64,000 bases of DNA from Pseudochrobactrum kiredjianiae (GTDB taxonomy: Bacteria; Pseudomonadota; Alphaproteobacteria; Rhizobiales; Rhizobiaceae), in NCBI RefSeq assembly GCF_030362795.1, contig NZ_JAUCBM010000001.1, forward strand, positions 248,001 through 312,000. The letters run 5' to 3'. The notes beneath the pieces were generated by a model. The model was not told the origin of the DNA and ran no database searches. It was given only the letters and a program-made list of their open reading frames with translations. How positions within the stretch are numbered: the first letter of the stretch is position 1; each line of letters opens with the position of its first letter. Shown here piece after piece: positions 26,467 to 36,737 of this stretch. The translations under genes and the position numbers were made by a program.

Positions 26467-26813
26467 AAAGGCAATTCCCTGGATTTTGCAATAACGCGGT
26501 CGCCCAGTCTTTCAACATAGAGCGCACCGCTGACAGTTCGTTTGATCAGGACATTACGCAGATCCTGCGGGTCGCGATGGCGGCTGACCAGCCCCATCGT
26601 GCCCATCGTATCCAGCGCGCGGGTAATAACAGGTTTTGTCACACCAAGACGCGCAGCCAGCGCACGCACTGTATGGGGTGGTGTTTCAAGATAGATTGTC
26701 AGCAGAATGGCCATCTGCCGCCATGTCAGATCATGGGTTTCGTCGCGTACCTGTGACAGGGACACGGTTTGTAACAGCGTCAGTGCCTGTAGTGGTTTTA
26801 ACTCGACAGCCAT
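26463..26813 (-). CDS. MarR-family transcriptional regulator (short)
   Basis: A 116-residue winged helix protein. It contains the helix-turn-helix region LTWRQMAILLTIYLETPPHT, VRALAARLGVTKPVITRALD and wing VSRHRDPQDLRNVLIKRT, typical of MarR. It is shorter than typical 140-residue MarR proteins and may lack the last dimerisation helix. It is transcribed with the NlpC/P60 gene (4-base overlap), which suggests that it might regulate cell-wall or stress functions in its own operon. The ligand is unknown. A RIME-like repeat lies upstream, between it and the aminopeptidase gene. Confidence 0.8.
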   Translation of the reverse strand: MAVELKPLQALTLLQTVSLSQVRDETHDLTWRQMAILLTIYLETPPHTVRALAARLGVTKPVITRALDTMGTMGLVSRHRDPQDLRNVLIKRTVSGALYVERLGDRVIAKSRELPL

Positions 26814-26910
26814 GAATACCGCTTATTCAAGAGAAGAAAGGCTTGCCCATAATGAATGGGCAAGCTGTTCTGCTTATAGAACCGCTTTTAAGCGAAGCCT
26901 GCAAGAGGTT

Positions 26911-27013
26911 CAGAGCATTTGCGAGCCAAAAGTGGGAACCGGTTTTGGCTGGCAAATGCGTGAAAGAAAGACAGAGCGGTTCCAACGGTTCAAGATGAAC
27001 CGGAACTGCTCTA
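26911..27013. repeat. composite RIME-like palindromic repeat overlapping the aminopeptidase stop
   Basis: The first module is CAGAGCATTTGCGAGCC...GGCTGGCAAATGCG, with CCAAAAGTGGGAACCGGTTTTGG at its centre. The second is AGAGCGGTTCC...GGTTCAAGATGAACC...GGAACTGCTCTA. The right edge CTA at 27011-27013 is the TAG stop codon of the leftward aminopeptidase. Same two-module design as 2484-2587. Confidence 0.75.
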
Positions 27014-28429
27014 TGCATAGCGTTGTTTGATCACCTGATAGAGCGCACGGATACCCTGTGCGGCACCGCCGACTGTGGCTGCTGATTTTTCAACCGGTGT
27101 CCAGCCGTAAATATCGAAGTGTCCCCAGACCTTGGCATTTTTGACAAAGCGCGAGAGGAACAGCGCTGCGGTAACAGAGCCAGCAAAACCGTCGGTGGTT
27201 ACATTGTTGGTATCGGCAACTTTGGAAGCGAGTTTGGCCTCATAAGGTGCCCAGAGCGGCATGCGCCAGAGCGGATCGGACTGCGCTACAGCCTGCTCTG
27301 CCACTTTAGCAGCAAAGGCTTCATCATGGCTGTAGAATGGCGGCAGGTCAGGTCCCAATGCCACGCGGGCTGCGCCTGTCAGAGTTGCCATGTCGATGAT
27401 GAGATCCGGATTTTCTTCATCGGCGAGGGTCAGCGCATCGGCGAGAACCAGACGACCTTCCGCATCGGTATTGCCGATTTCAACAGTCTGTCCCTGACGG
27501 GAAGTCAGAATATCACTCGGGCGGAACGCATTACCGGAAATAGAGTTCTCCACCGCAGGGATCAACACGCGCAGACGTACCGGCAGCTTGGCATCCATAA
27601 TCATGCGGGCAAGACCCAGCACATTGGCAGCACCGCCCATATCTTTCTTCATCAGTAGCATGCCGCTGGCAGCTTTGATATCAAGACCACCGGTGTCAAA
27701 GCACACGCCTTTACCGACCAGCGTGACTTTCGGATCGCTGTCCTTGCCCCAAGTAAAATCAATCAGGCGCGGAGCTGTGTCGCTGGCACGGCCGACGGCA
27801 TGGATCATCGGAAAATTCTGATTGAGCAGATCATTGCCGATAACGGCAGTGAATTTCGCACCATAAACGTCTGCGAGTTTGCGGGCTGCCATTTCCAATG
27901 CGTCCGGTCCCATATCGCTGGTTGGTGTATTGATCAGGTCGCGGGTCATGGCGCTGGCATCAGCCAGACGGCGGGTTTCCGCCAGATCAGACAGGCCGGA
28001 AATATAGAGCGAAACGCTGTTCTGATCTTCTGCGGAAGCATCTTTTTTATAGTGGTTGAACTGGTAGCCGCCGAGCAAAAAGCTGACCGCGAATAATTCC
28101 GCGTGATCTGCTTTGCCTTCGATATGCCAGTTGCCGACAGGCAGCAGACGGGCAAGTTTGCCGCCGATCAGGCGACCTTCACCGCTTTTGTCTTTATCAG
28201 CCGGTTCAATGCCGAATAAAGCGCCGCTGATCTGTCCCTGCTCATTGGCCAGCGTCAGCAATTGTCCGGCTTTGCCTTTATAGGCATTGGCTTTTGCCCA
28301 AGTGAGAACAGTTTGCGGGAACTGACCATTCGCCAGTGTCTCTGGTGTTACCAGCCATATCGGGCGGCTGTCGGCAGCCTGCTGATCCAGAAGGTCGGCG
28401 CGGTTCGCAGATAAAGGGAGGGAGGTCAT
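27011..28429 (-). CDS. M17 family leucyl aminopeptidase
   Basis: A 472-residue metallopeptidase. The C-terminal catalytic domain has the metal-binding NTDAEGRLVLADAL signature near residue 320, KGVCFDTGGLDIK with a metal-ligand Asp, and the ligand MKKDMGGAANVLGLARMI stretch. The N-terminal domain is the variable one. The family releases N-terminal amino acids from peptides in the cytoplasm as a hexamer. I chose the ATG at 28429 (MTSLPLSANRAD); a TTG two codons earlier is possible. It is closer to the PepB-like group of rhizobia than to E. coli PepA, but this is by impression only. Its TAG stop is part of a RIME-like repeat. Confidence 0.9.
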   Translation of the reverse strand: MTSLPLSANRADLLDQQAADSRPIWLVTPETLANGQFPQTVLTWAKANAYKGKAGQLLTLANEQGQISGALFGIEPADKDKSGEGRLIGGKLARLLPVGNWHIEGKADHAELFAVSFLLGGYQFNHYKKDASAEDQNSVSLYISGLSDLAETRRLADASAMTRDLINTPTSDMGPDALEMAARKLADVYGAKFTAVIGNDLLNQNFPMIHAVGRASDTAPRLIDFTWGKDSDPKVTLVGKGVCFDTGGLDIKAASGMLLMKKDMGGAANVLGLARMIMDAKLPVRLRVLIPAVENSISGNAFRPSDILTSRQGQTVEIGNTDAEGRLVLADALTLADEENPDLIIDMATLTGAARVALGPDLPPFYSHDEAFAAKVAEQAVAQSDPLWRMPLWAPYEAKLASKVADTNNVTTDGFAGSVTAALFLSRFVKNAKVWGHFDIYGWTPVEKSAATVGGAAQGIRALYQVIKQRYA

Positions 28430-28607
28430 TGTCAATTCCGTTTTTATTTTCGGGAGAGCGGCCTGAGTCGCTGATACAGCCTTAATAATTAACCCTCTAT
28501 TAGGGTTAATGGAATATTGATTTTCATTATATTCCGGTGAAGCTGCATCAATTCGTCAGCCTGATTGACAGCTCTGTCGCCTCTTATATTTTGATGGAGA
28601 AACTCTG

Positions 28608-29456
28608 ATGCAGCACTATGTGACAAGTTCTGAAAAATCGGACAAGCCATATCGTCGCTTTCAGATACGCGGCCGGTTTTTGACCAAAAGCCTGAAGCTG
28701 ACTTCTGCCCTGGTTCTGGCCGGAATGGTTGTTGCCGGTTGTACTGGCGTTGACCGTACAACAACCGGTTCTGTTGCCAAAGGCGGCGGCACTAAGACTG
28801 AGCGTTCTATTGAACAAATGAACGCCATGCAATTGGCACAGGCTGCACAGACCTATGGCGCGCATTATCAGAAAAACCCGACCAGCAAAGTCGCTGCACT
28901 GAATTATGCAACCGTGCTGAGCATGGCAGGTCGTAATGACCAGTCACTGGCTGTGATGCGGGCAATTGCGATTCAACTGCCAAAGGATAAGCAGGTCTTG
29001 GCAGCCTATGGTAAGGCTTTGGCCGGAGCAGGGGAGCTGGATGCAGCACTGGACGCTGTGCGCCGTGCGCAGACGCCGGATTATCCGGACTGGCGTTTGC
29101 TGTCGACTGAAGGTGCAATTCTCGATCAGCAGGGCAATTCCGCAGCTGCCCGCACAATTTATCAGAAAGCACTACAGATTAAACCGGGTGAAGCTTCTAT
29201 CCTGTCTAATCTTGCGATGTCCTATGTTTTGAGCGGTGATTTGCCAACGGCAGAGAAATATCTGCGTCAGGCAACAGTGGCGAATGGCAGTGACAGCCGC
29301 GTTCGTCAAAATCTGGCGCTGGTTGTTGGTCTTCAGGGACGTTTTCAGGAGGCAGAAACCATTGCTTCGCGTGAATTGTCGCCGGAACAGGCAAAAGCCA
29401 ATACAGATTATCTGCGCTCAATGCTCGCAAAACAGGGCGTTAAAAAACAGGCATAA
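28608..29456 (+). CDS. tadD: Tad pilus lipoprotein TadD with tetratricopeptide repeats
   Basis: A 282-residue protein. A hydrophobic segment ends with a lipobox-like VVAGC near residue 45, so it is predicted to be an outer-membrane or periplasmic lipoprotein. After a TTTGSVAKGGGT linker it carries TPR-type repeats ([76 protein letters not shown]). TadD is needed for Tad pilus assembly and secretin placement. The ATG has GGAGAA upstream. It reads toward tadC and the two share a terminator, so tadD is a separate transcript from the rest of the locus. Confidence 0.88.
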   Translation: MQHYVTSSEKSDKPYRRFQIRGRFLTKSLKLTSALVLAGMVVAGCTGVDRTTTGSVAKGGGTKTERSIEQMNAMQLAQAAQTYGAHYQKNPTSKVAALNYATVLSMAGRNDQSLAVMRAIAIQLPKDKQVLAAYGKALAGAGELDAALDAVRRAQTPDYPDWRLLSTEGAILDQQGNSAAARTIYQKALQIKPGEASILSNLAMSYVLSGDLPTAEKYLRQATVANGSDSRVRQNLALVVGLQGRFQEAETIASRELSPEQAKANTDYLRSMLAKQGVKKQA

Positions 29457-29476
29457 AGTCTGAAAAGTTTATGAAT

Positions 29477-29517
29477 AAAAAATACCTGCTTGAAGTGAGA
29501 TTCAGGCAGGTATTTTT
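29477..29517. terminator. bidirectional terminator between tadD and tadC
   Basis: AAAAATACCTGC / GCAGGTATTTTT, a 12-bp stem with a 16-base loop and A/T runs on both sides, between the two convergent genes. Confidence 0.9.
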
Positions 29518-29518
29518 G

Positions 29519-30523
29519 TTAATTACCGGCGATACCGCCCTGACCAAAAATCTGGATCATGGCAGGGCCGAGAATGACCATAAACAAGACGGGTAAGAAA
29601 AATACGATCATCGGCACCGTGAGTTTAGGCGGCAGACCTGCGGCCTTCTTTTCAGCAGCCAACAGACGCATATCGCGGCTTTCCTGCGAGAGTGTACGCA
29701 TTGCCGTTGCCACCGGCGTACCATAACGCTCTGCCTGTATAAGGGCTTGTGTCATGGCTTTGATCGCTTCCATGCCCGTGCGACTGGCAAGATTGTCATA
29801 GGCCTGACGGCGTTCCGGCAAAAAGGCCAGTTCCGCATTGGTCAGCATTAATTCTTCTGCCAGATCGACAGACTGGACGCCGATTTCATCGGCAACGCGG
29901 CGGAAGGCTGCTTCCGTTGACATGCCGGATTCAACACAAATCAGCATCAGATCCAGTGCATCCGGCCAAGCCAGAGTAATGGAGTCACGGCGTTTGGCTG
30001 CAATATTGCTGACATAGAGATTCGGTGCATAAAAACCGGCATAAGCTGCAAGAATGCAAATAAAGAAACGAACAAAGGTTGATTGTTGCGCCAGCATACC
30101 GAGTCCGAAGATCATGAATATCGCCAGCGCCAAAAATGCAAAGGGCAGCATGAAGCGCATGAACAGAAAAATATTCAGCGGATTTTGACCGCGAAAACCT
30201 GCTTGGCGCAGCGACGCAACGGTTTTGTCATCAGCAAGGGCACGGCGCAAATCCAGCTTCTCAACAAAATCGCGAATACCGGCTTTTTGCTGATGGCGCA
30301 GACTGATGCCACGCTCTTTATCATTGGCAATGCGGGCTCTTTCACGCGCGCGAATAGCTTCGCGTTCAAGGGCAACGGATTTCATCCGGCTTTTGAGCGG
30401 ATTACGCTGTAAATAGGGGAGCAGTAGCGTCATTATGGTTGCGAACATCGCAAACATAACAAGAATGCTGATTAGAGTTTGCCGCTGAAATAGCGTGGTT
30501 TCGAAAAATTCGCGCATCGCCAT
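29519..30523 (-). CDS. tadC: Tad inner-membrane platform protein TadC
   Basis: A 334-residue type II secretion F-domain protein. Hydrophobic segments are seen near residues 12-35, two in the middle (MLPFAFLALAIFMIFGLGML and FVRFFICILAAYAGFYAP) and one near the C-terminus (TVPMIVFFLPVLFMVILGPA). The cytoplasmic F-domain carries ALDLMLICVESGMSTEAAFR and RYGTPVATAMRTLSQESRDM. TadB and TadC together form the membrane platform on which the TadA ATPase acts to extend Flp-type pili. It lies 5 bases after tadB and is the last gene of the leftward tad transcript, closed by the terminator shared with tadD. Confidence 0.93.
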   Translation of the reverse strand: MAMREFFETTLFQRQTLISILVMFAMFATIMTLLLPYLQRNPLKSRMKSVALEREAIRARERARIANDKERGISLRHQQKAGIRDFVEKLDLRRALADDKTVASLRQAGFRGQNPLNIFLFMRFMLPFAFLALAIFMIFGLGMLAQQSTFVRFFICILAAYAGFYAPNLYVSNIAAKRRDSITLAWPDALDLMLICVESGMSTEAAFRRVADEIGVQSVDLAEELMLTNAELAFLPERRQAYDNLASRTGMEAIKAMTQALIQAERYGTPVATAMRTLSQESRDMRLLAAEKKAAGLPPKLTVPMIVFFLPVLFMVILGPAMIQIFGQGGIAGN

Positions 30524-30528
30524 CCCGC

Positions 30529-31533
30529 TTACATTTTGAAGTTAATCATGGTTTTCATCACGAAAATTCCGAGAGAATACATGACGACTGAGATGACCAG
30601 CAAAACATTGCCGGGAAAGGTCGTGAACAGCAGGCCGATATAGCCGGGATTCATAAAGGAAATCACTGTGGCCACAAAAAACGGCAGGGAGCCGATAATC
30701 GCAGCCGAAGCCTTAGCTTCCTGAGACATGGCTTGTACCTTGGCTGCCATTTTTTTCCGATCACGCAAGACGCGTGACAGATTTCCAAGAGCTTCCGAAA
30801 GGTTGCCACCGGCCTGCGATTGAATCTGGATCACAATTGAGAAAAAATTGGTTTCCGGACAAGGCATGTTCTCCGGCATTTTCGCAACAGCTTCCGGTAT
30901 CGTCAGTCCTATTTGCTGAGCTTCAATAATCCGGCGAAACTCTTCTTTGACCGGTGACGGCGCATCATTGGCCAGCAAACGCAGACTGTCATTTAATGGC
31001 AGACCGGAGCGTAATGAGCGGGTAATCACGTCCAGCGCATTTGGAAAGTCATTCAGGAAGGCTTTCATGCGCTTTTTACGCAAATGCAAAATAATCCAGC
31101 GCGGAACACCGAAAAAACCGATCAGAGCAATCACCGGCGATAGTATTAAGGGTACGCCACCCACCAAGCCAAACAAAAAGCAGATAAAACCACTGCCTGC
31201 ACTGATGAGATAGAACTGACGAACACTCCAGCTTAATCCGGCCTGTGCCAGAAGTGTACGCAGAGGCGGATTTTTCTGGTTTTTGGTCTGTTTTTTATTG
31301 CGGCGATCCAGTTCATCCAGATTGTCCTGCAAAGTCCTGCGTCGCTTTTGCGCCTCAGTGGCTTTTTCACGCTCAGAGCGCATCACCACACGACTGGTTG
31401 TGGTCTTTTTAATTGCATCGAGCCGTTTTTGGCCGGTTTTTTCCGTATTGATGCGGTCAAAAAAGATGGCATAGAGCAGGGCACCGGCCGCAATTGCCGC
31501 CAGAACAACAAGCAGAACTGTTGCGCCGTTCAT
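30529..31533 (-). CDS. tadB: Tad inner-membrane platform protein TadB
   Basis: A 334-residue paralogue of TadC. It has an N-terminal membrane segment (TVLLVVLAAIAAGALLYAIF), a basic cytoplasmic stretch (EREKATEAQKRRRTLQDNLD) and a membrane hairpin (LVGGVPLILSPVIALIGFFG). The T2SSF domain contains NALDVITRSLRSGLPLNDSL and GGNLSEALGNLSRVLRDRKK, and C-terminal membrane segments follow. It forms the pilus assembly platform together with TadC. The start ATG is at 31533. It lies 74 bases downstream of the tadA ATPase gene and belongs to the same leftward transcript. Confidence 0.93.
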   Translation of the reverse strand: MNGATVLLVVLAAIAAGALLYAIFFDRINTEKTGQKRLDAIKKTTTSRVVMRSEREKATEAQKRRRTLQDNLDELDRRNKKQTKNQKNPPLRTLLAQAGLSWSVRQFYLISAGSGFICFLFGLVGGVPLILSPVIALIGFFGVPRWIILHLRKKRMKAFLNDFPNALDVITRSLRSGLPLNDSLRLLANDAPSPVKEEFRRIIEAQQIGLTIPEAVAKMPENMPCPETNFFSIVIQIQSQAGGNLSEALGNLSRVLRDRKKMAAKVQAMSQEAKASAAIIGSLPFFVATVISFMNPGYIGLLFTTFPGNVLLVISVVMYSLGIFVMKTMINFKM

Positions 31534-31607
31534 CGAAGTGCCCTTTCAGTATCCGGCATATGATATGCCTGTTTCGTTCAAAAATGTCAGTTTAATGCGG
31601 TGTGGCT

Positions 31608-33068
<1,461 letters not shown>

Positions 33069-33090
33069 GGCTGCTCTCTATCCTTGTCCG

Positions 33091-34368
33091 TTAAGCGGAA
33101 GGTTTACGCTTTAATTTACTTAAGAGGCCTGTCAGCGGGCTTGATTTTTTAGCCTCATCCGGCACGTCCTGTTTGCCGAGTAGCTCACGGGCGATCTCGG
33201 TAATTTTTTGCGAAATTTTATGATTTGGATCAGCCTCTCCGAGCATATGCGCATTATTGGCGGCAGTGCCGAAAAACTGCGGATCAAACTCAATTACCGC
33301 CAGCGGCTTGATATTGAGTGGCGAGCAAAACTCTGCGGTTGAAATTTCAGGACGCTTGGGAACACCGGTCTGATTGAGAATAAGATGCGCAGGCCGGTCG
33401 TTCGGGCGCAGCAGGATTAGTGTATCCAGCAGGTTTTTGGTGTTACGCAGACAGGCCAGCTCCGGTGTGGCGACGATGATAATCTCATCGGCCTGCATCA
33501 GGGTTGTCCGTGTCCAGTTATTCCAGCTATGCGGCATATCGAGCACCAGCAATTGTGTAGTGCGTAAGGCAGATTCTATGATTGTTACAAAGGATTCCGC
33601 TTCAAAATCATAGGTTTTTTCGAGCGTTGACGGTGCTGCCAGCAAAGACAAATGCTCAGAGCTTTCAGCTAGCAAACGATCGAGATAGACCTCATCTACA
33701 CGCTCTGGCGCGTAGACTGCATCGGCAATCCCTAAGGTCGGATCCTGATCAAAGTTGATGTTAACTGTACCGAAAGGCAGATCCATATCTGCCAGTACGA
33801 CCTCATGTTTGAACTGATTGGCCAGACTCCAACTGATGTTGTGAGCAAGTGTGGACGCGCCGGTTCCGCCTTTAGCGCCGATAACGGCAATACTTCTGCC
33901 GGAAGGCGCAGTGGACGGATCCGCAAATAGTGTATCCAGCACGGAGATGACTTCAGACAGGCTGGCAGGAGCAACCAGATAGTCTGAAACACCGTTGCGG
34001 ATCAGTTCACGATAGAGCCGGACTTCATTGCTGCGGCCGATAATCAACACACGGGTGCCGCTGTCGCAAACTTCTGCGAGCCGGGTAATATCAGCAAGCA
34101 ATTGATCCGGTCCGGCAGCGCTTTCAAGAATGATGAGGTGTGGCGTGGAACTACTATGATAGGCTTCAAGCGCCGTGTTGATATCACCCGAACGGATTTG
34201 CCAACGGGTTCGTGTCAGACGGCGATCCTGCGCACAGGACTGAAGTACAGACAGGCCGGCTTCCGTTTCACAGAAAGCATCAATATTCAGGCGTGGCAGC
34301 GGACGAATACCGCGTATATCCGTGCTGCTATCCTGAAATATATCTGTTGATGTGATACTGTTTTCCAC
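33091..34368 (-). CDS. tadZ: Tad pilus localisation ATPase TadZ/CpaE
   Basis: A protein of about 425 residues. The N-terminal part resembles an atypical response-regulator receiver domain (VCDSGTRVLIIGRSNEVRLY, NGVSDYLVAPASLSEVISVL). A MinD/ParA-like ATPase follows, with deviant Walker A AVIGAKGGTGASTLAHNISW near residues 160-180 and QLLVLDMPHSWNNWTRTTL. TadZ/CpaE places the pilus at a cell pole. The start is uncertain. A GTG at 34368 (giving MENSITSTDIFQD) has AAAGG eight or so bases upstream and is preferred; a TTG ten codons further up is the other option. The gene is 23 bases upstream of tadA. Confidence 0.9.
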   Translation of the reverse strand: MENSITSTDIFQDSSTDIRGIRPLPRLNIDAFCETEAGLSVLQSCAQDRRLTRTRWQIRSGDINTALEAYHSSSTPHLIILESAAGPDQLLADITRLAEVCDSGTRVLIIGRSNEVRLYRELIRNGVSDYLVAPASLSEVISVLDTLFADPSTAPSGRSIAVIGAKGGTGASTLAHNISWSLANQFKHEVVLADMDLPFGTVNINFDQDPTLGIADAVYAPERVDEVYLDRLLAESSEHLSLLAAPSTLEKTYDFEAESFVTIIESALRTTQLLVLDMPHSWNNWTRTTLMQADEIIIVATPELACLRNTKNLLDTLILLRPNDRPAHLILNQTGVPKRPEISTAEFCSPLNIKPLAVIEFDPQFFGTAANNAHMLGEADPNHKISQKITEIARELLGKQDVPDEAKKSSPLTGLLSKLKRKPSA

Positions 34369-34445
34369 AATCACGACCTTTGTTGGAATGGTATGCAATT
34401 TTAACTGGCATTAGTTTGTGAGTAAAATTGTGATGCAGTTGTCTA

Positions 34446-35195
34446 TTATTGTGACTTTGTAGTGTATTCTACAATTTTACTACGTTCTTCTGCCCAAACT
34501 TTTGATAAACTTGGTGAAATATTATCGTAACCGTTGTCAGGACTATCTTTTGATGCCCCGCTTAAAATCCGATCATTGCGCGTGCCATTCAGTGGCGCTG
34601 TCGCGCGTGGACCAAGGAAATCTGCCGGATTTGCAACCTGTGCAGCTAAATTAGCCTGTGTGGCACAGCCGAAGTCAGCGTAATGTTTGTTTTCAGCGGT
34701 ATTCAGCATGTCATCCGGCCAGCGCCCGCAAGGGCCGGTTGCAGCAGTCATAGCATAATAGCTGATGCGGACCGGAGCTGAGACTTGCGGGTTGTTGACC
34801 TGATAGCTTTGGGTTGCAATATTGCTGGCTAATACGCCACCTTGTCTTAGGATCGCGGCAATGTCAGTGCTGATGCGATAAGCGGCCGTCTGGTTAGCGC
34901 TCCCTTCAGGAAGTAATATAAAGACCATGCCTGAGCCCTGACGACGATAGCCGTCAACGGAATTTTGCACAATGCTGCGCTGCGTGAGACTCAATTTTTT
35001 ATCATTCCGGCTGACCGGAATATCAGCTGTTTTTTCACGCTCCTGAATGGTAATCGGATGATTGGTGCGATAATCATCCGGTATTGAGCCAACAGTCACG
35101 TGATGCGTATTGGCACATCCTGCCAAAGCCATTGTTATGAACAGGCTGCCACTGATGAGCATTGTGCGTGAAGGCTGAAAGTGTTTTTTCTGCAT
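34446..35195 (-). CDS. cpaD: Tad pilus assembly lipoprotein CpaD
   Basis: A 249-residue protein with a lipoprotein signal peptide (hydrophobic SGSLFITMALAGC, with Cys as the lipid site). The conserved CpaD block follows: YRTNHPITIQEREKTADIPV, VDGYRRQGSGMVFILLPEGS and NTAENKHYADFGCATQANLA, with AQVANPADFLGPR. CpaD is an outer-membrane component that works with the CpaC secretin. The ATG at 35195 has AGGGGCAGG upstream. It lies 15 bases after the secretin gene in the same transcript. Confidence 0.9.
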   Translation of the reverse strand: MQKKHFQPSRTMLISGSLFITMALAGCANTHHVTVGSIPDDYRTNHPITIQEREKTADIPVSRNDKKLSLTQRSIVQNSVDGYRRQGSGMVFILLPEGSANQTAAYRISTDIAAILRQGGVLASNIATQSYQVNNPQVSAPVRISYYAMTAATGPCGRWPDDMLNTAENKHYADFGCATQANLAAQVANPADFLGPRATAPLNGTRNDRILSGASKDSPDNGYDNISPSLSKVWAEERSKIVEYTTKSQ

Positions 35196-35210
35196 AGCTA
35201 CCTGCCCCTC

Positions 35211-36737
35211 TTATTTATAAATGAAGCCGACAACGCCGTTATAGCGGCCGTTGGGCAGGTTGGTTTTGGCACTGCCATAAACGCGATTAACTTTGCCGAG
35301 AACAAATCCTGCAGCATCACTTGGCGGTGTTAGATTATCGTCAGGACGAGCCAGTTCTGTCCGTGCCGTTGAGCGCACCAGATAAGGTGTAACAATCACA
35401 ACCAGTTCCGTTTCATTGCGTAGGAATTCCCGACTGCGGAACAATGTGCCGAGCACAGGGATTTTGGAAAGGCCTGGCGTACCGTTGATGGATTGACGGG
35501 TTTCATCGCGGATCAGTCCGCCAATCATCATCGAGCCGCCTGATGGTATCTCAACCGTGGTATCTGCAATCCGCTTCCGCAGTGAGATGATGTTGGGGCT
35601 AAGTTCACCGGTGTTTTGTGTTGCTGAACCTTCAGTCGTGGGCTCAGAAACGGATGTCCGGACTTTTAAAGATATGCGACCTGGTCCCAGAACTGTCGGC
35701 ATAAACTCCAGCCCGATACCATATTCAATTTTGGCCAGCGTATTCTTGCGCTTTCCGTCGTCTTCATAGTCAACGCTATCAAGAACATTATATTCACCGC
35801 CAACCTGAAAGGCCGCTTTTTCACCGGAAATTGCGGTTAGTGTCGGTTCTGCAAGGGTTTTCATGGCACCTGCAGTTTCCATTGCTTGCAAATAGCCTCT
35901 GAAATTACTGGTACGAATACCCAGAGAATTGCTTGCGTTTTGTCCTACCCCGCCAGGCAGACTGCCTGCAATGCCGCTGAAGGTCACGCCGTTCATACTG
36001 GCATTTCCAACCATATTAACGCCAAGCTGTTTCATCACAGTACGGCTGACTTCTGCAACAGTCACTTTCAGTGTAACCTGATCTTCGCCGACAATGGTAA
36101 TCAGGTTGATGATTTTACTGGCGCGGCGAGCTTCCTGATCATTGCCAGTGGTTACAACCAGGCTTCCGCCCGATCCTGATGACGAAACAGAATTACCCGT
36201 ATTATAAGTATTCGTAGTGGCTTCACCGCCGGATACCAGTAAGTTTGCAAGCTTGGCAGCCTGCGCTGCATCCTGTGGTGTCTGAACAGTACCGGTGAGG
36301 ACAATATTATCATTGATCAGCTCGATTTTGATATCAGAGCCCGGAATATATTTTCGCAAAGACGATGCAAGACTGCTGACATCGCGCTCAATTTTTAAGT
36401 CGAGGCTGGCGATCTGTTCGCCATCCTTGCCAAAAATAATAATATTGGTTTGCCCGACCGCTTTACCAAACAGGTAAATGCGGCGTGCTGTACGCGTGAC
36501 GGCATCGGCCGTCGTAGGATTGGCGACCAGAATGTCATAAGCATCCTGCGGCAGGTCAATCACAAGGGATTTTCCAAGCCCGAGATTAACCGGTTGTGCG
36601 CGGCCTGCACTGGTGATCTGGACGTCCTGCGCCTGCACGACCTCCGAAAAGGTGACCGGAATGATCAGGGCGGCTGAAAGGAGCAAAGCTTTCAATTGAG
36701 TACTGCCGTAAGTTTGGGAAAAGAAAAGACGTGTCAT
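35211..36737 (-). CDS. cpaC: Tad pilus secretin CpaC (RcpA)
   Basis: A 508-residue outer-membrane secretin. A signal peptide (LLLSAALIIPVTFSEVVQAQ) precedes a T2SS-T3SS_pil_N domain (LGLGKSLVIDLPQDAYDILV, RRIYLFGKAVGQTNIIIFG). A BON-like stretch (NDNIVLTGTVQTPQDAAQAA) and the secretin domain come next, with VTVAEVSRTVMKQLGVNMVG, TLTAISGEKAAFQVGGEYNV and the signature VEIPSGGSMMIGGLIRDETR. A Ser/Gly-rich stretch near residue 190 separates domains. The start ATG overlaps the cpaB stop by one base (TAATG), so coupling is expected. The stand-alone pil_N protein at 38398 resembles its N-terminal domain. Confidence 0.94.
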   Translation of the reverse strand: MTRLFFSQTYGSTQLKALLLSAALIIPVTFSEVVQAQDVQITSAGRAQPVNLGLGKSLVIDLPQDAYDILVANPTTADAVTRTARRIYLFGKAVGQTNIIIFGKDGEQIASLDLKIERDVSSLASSLRKYIPGSDIKIELINDNIVLTGTVQTPQDAAQAAKLANLLVSGGEATTNTYNTGNSVSSSGSGGSLVVTTGNDQEARRASKIINLITIVGEDQVTLKVTVAEVSRTVMKQLGVNMVGNASMNGVTFSGIAGSLPGGVGQNASNSLGIRTSNFRGYLQAMETAGAMKTLAEPTLTAISGEKAAFQVGGEYNVLDSVDYEDDGKRKNTLAKIEYGIGLEFMPTVLGPGRISLKVRTSVSEPTTEGSATQNTGELSPNIISLRKRIADTTVEIPSGGSMMIGGLIRDETRQSINGTPGLSKIPVLGTLFRSREFLRNETELVVIVTPYLVRSTARTELARPDDNLTPPSDAAGFVLGKVNRVYGSAKTNLPNGRYNGVVGFIYK

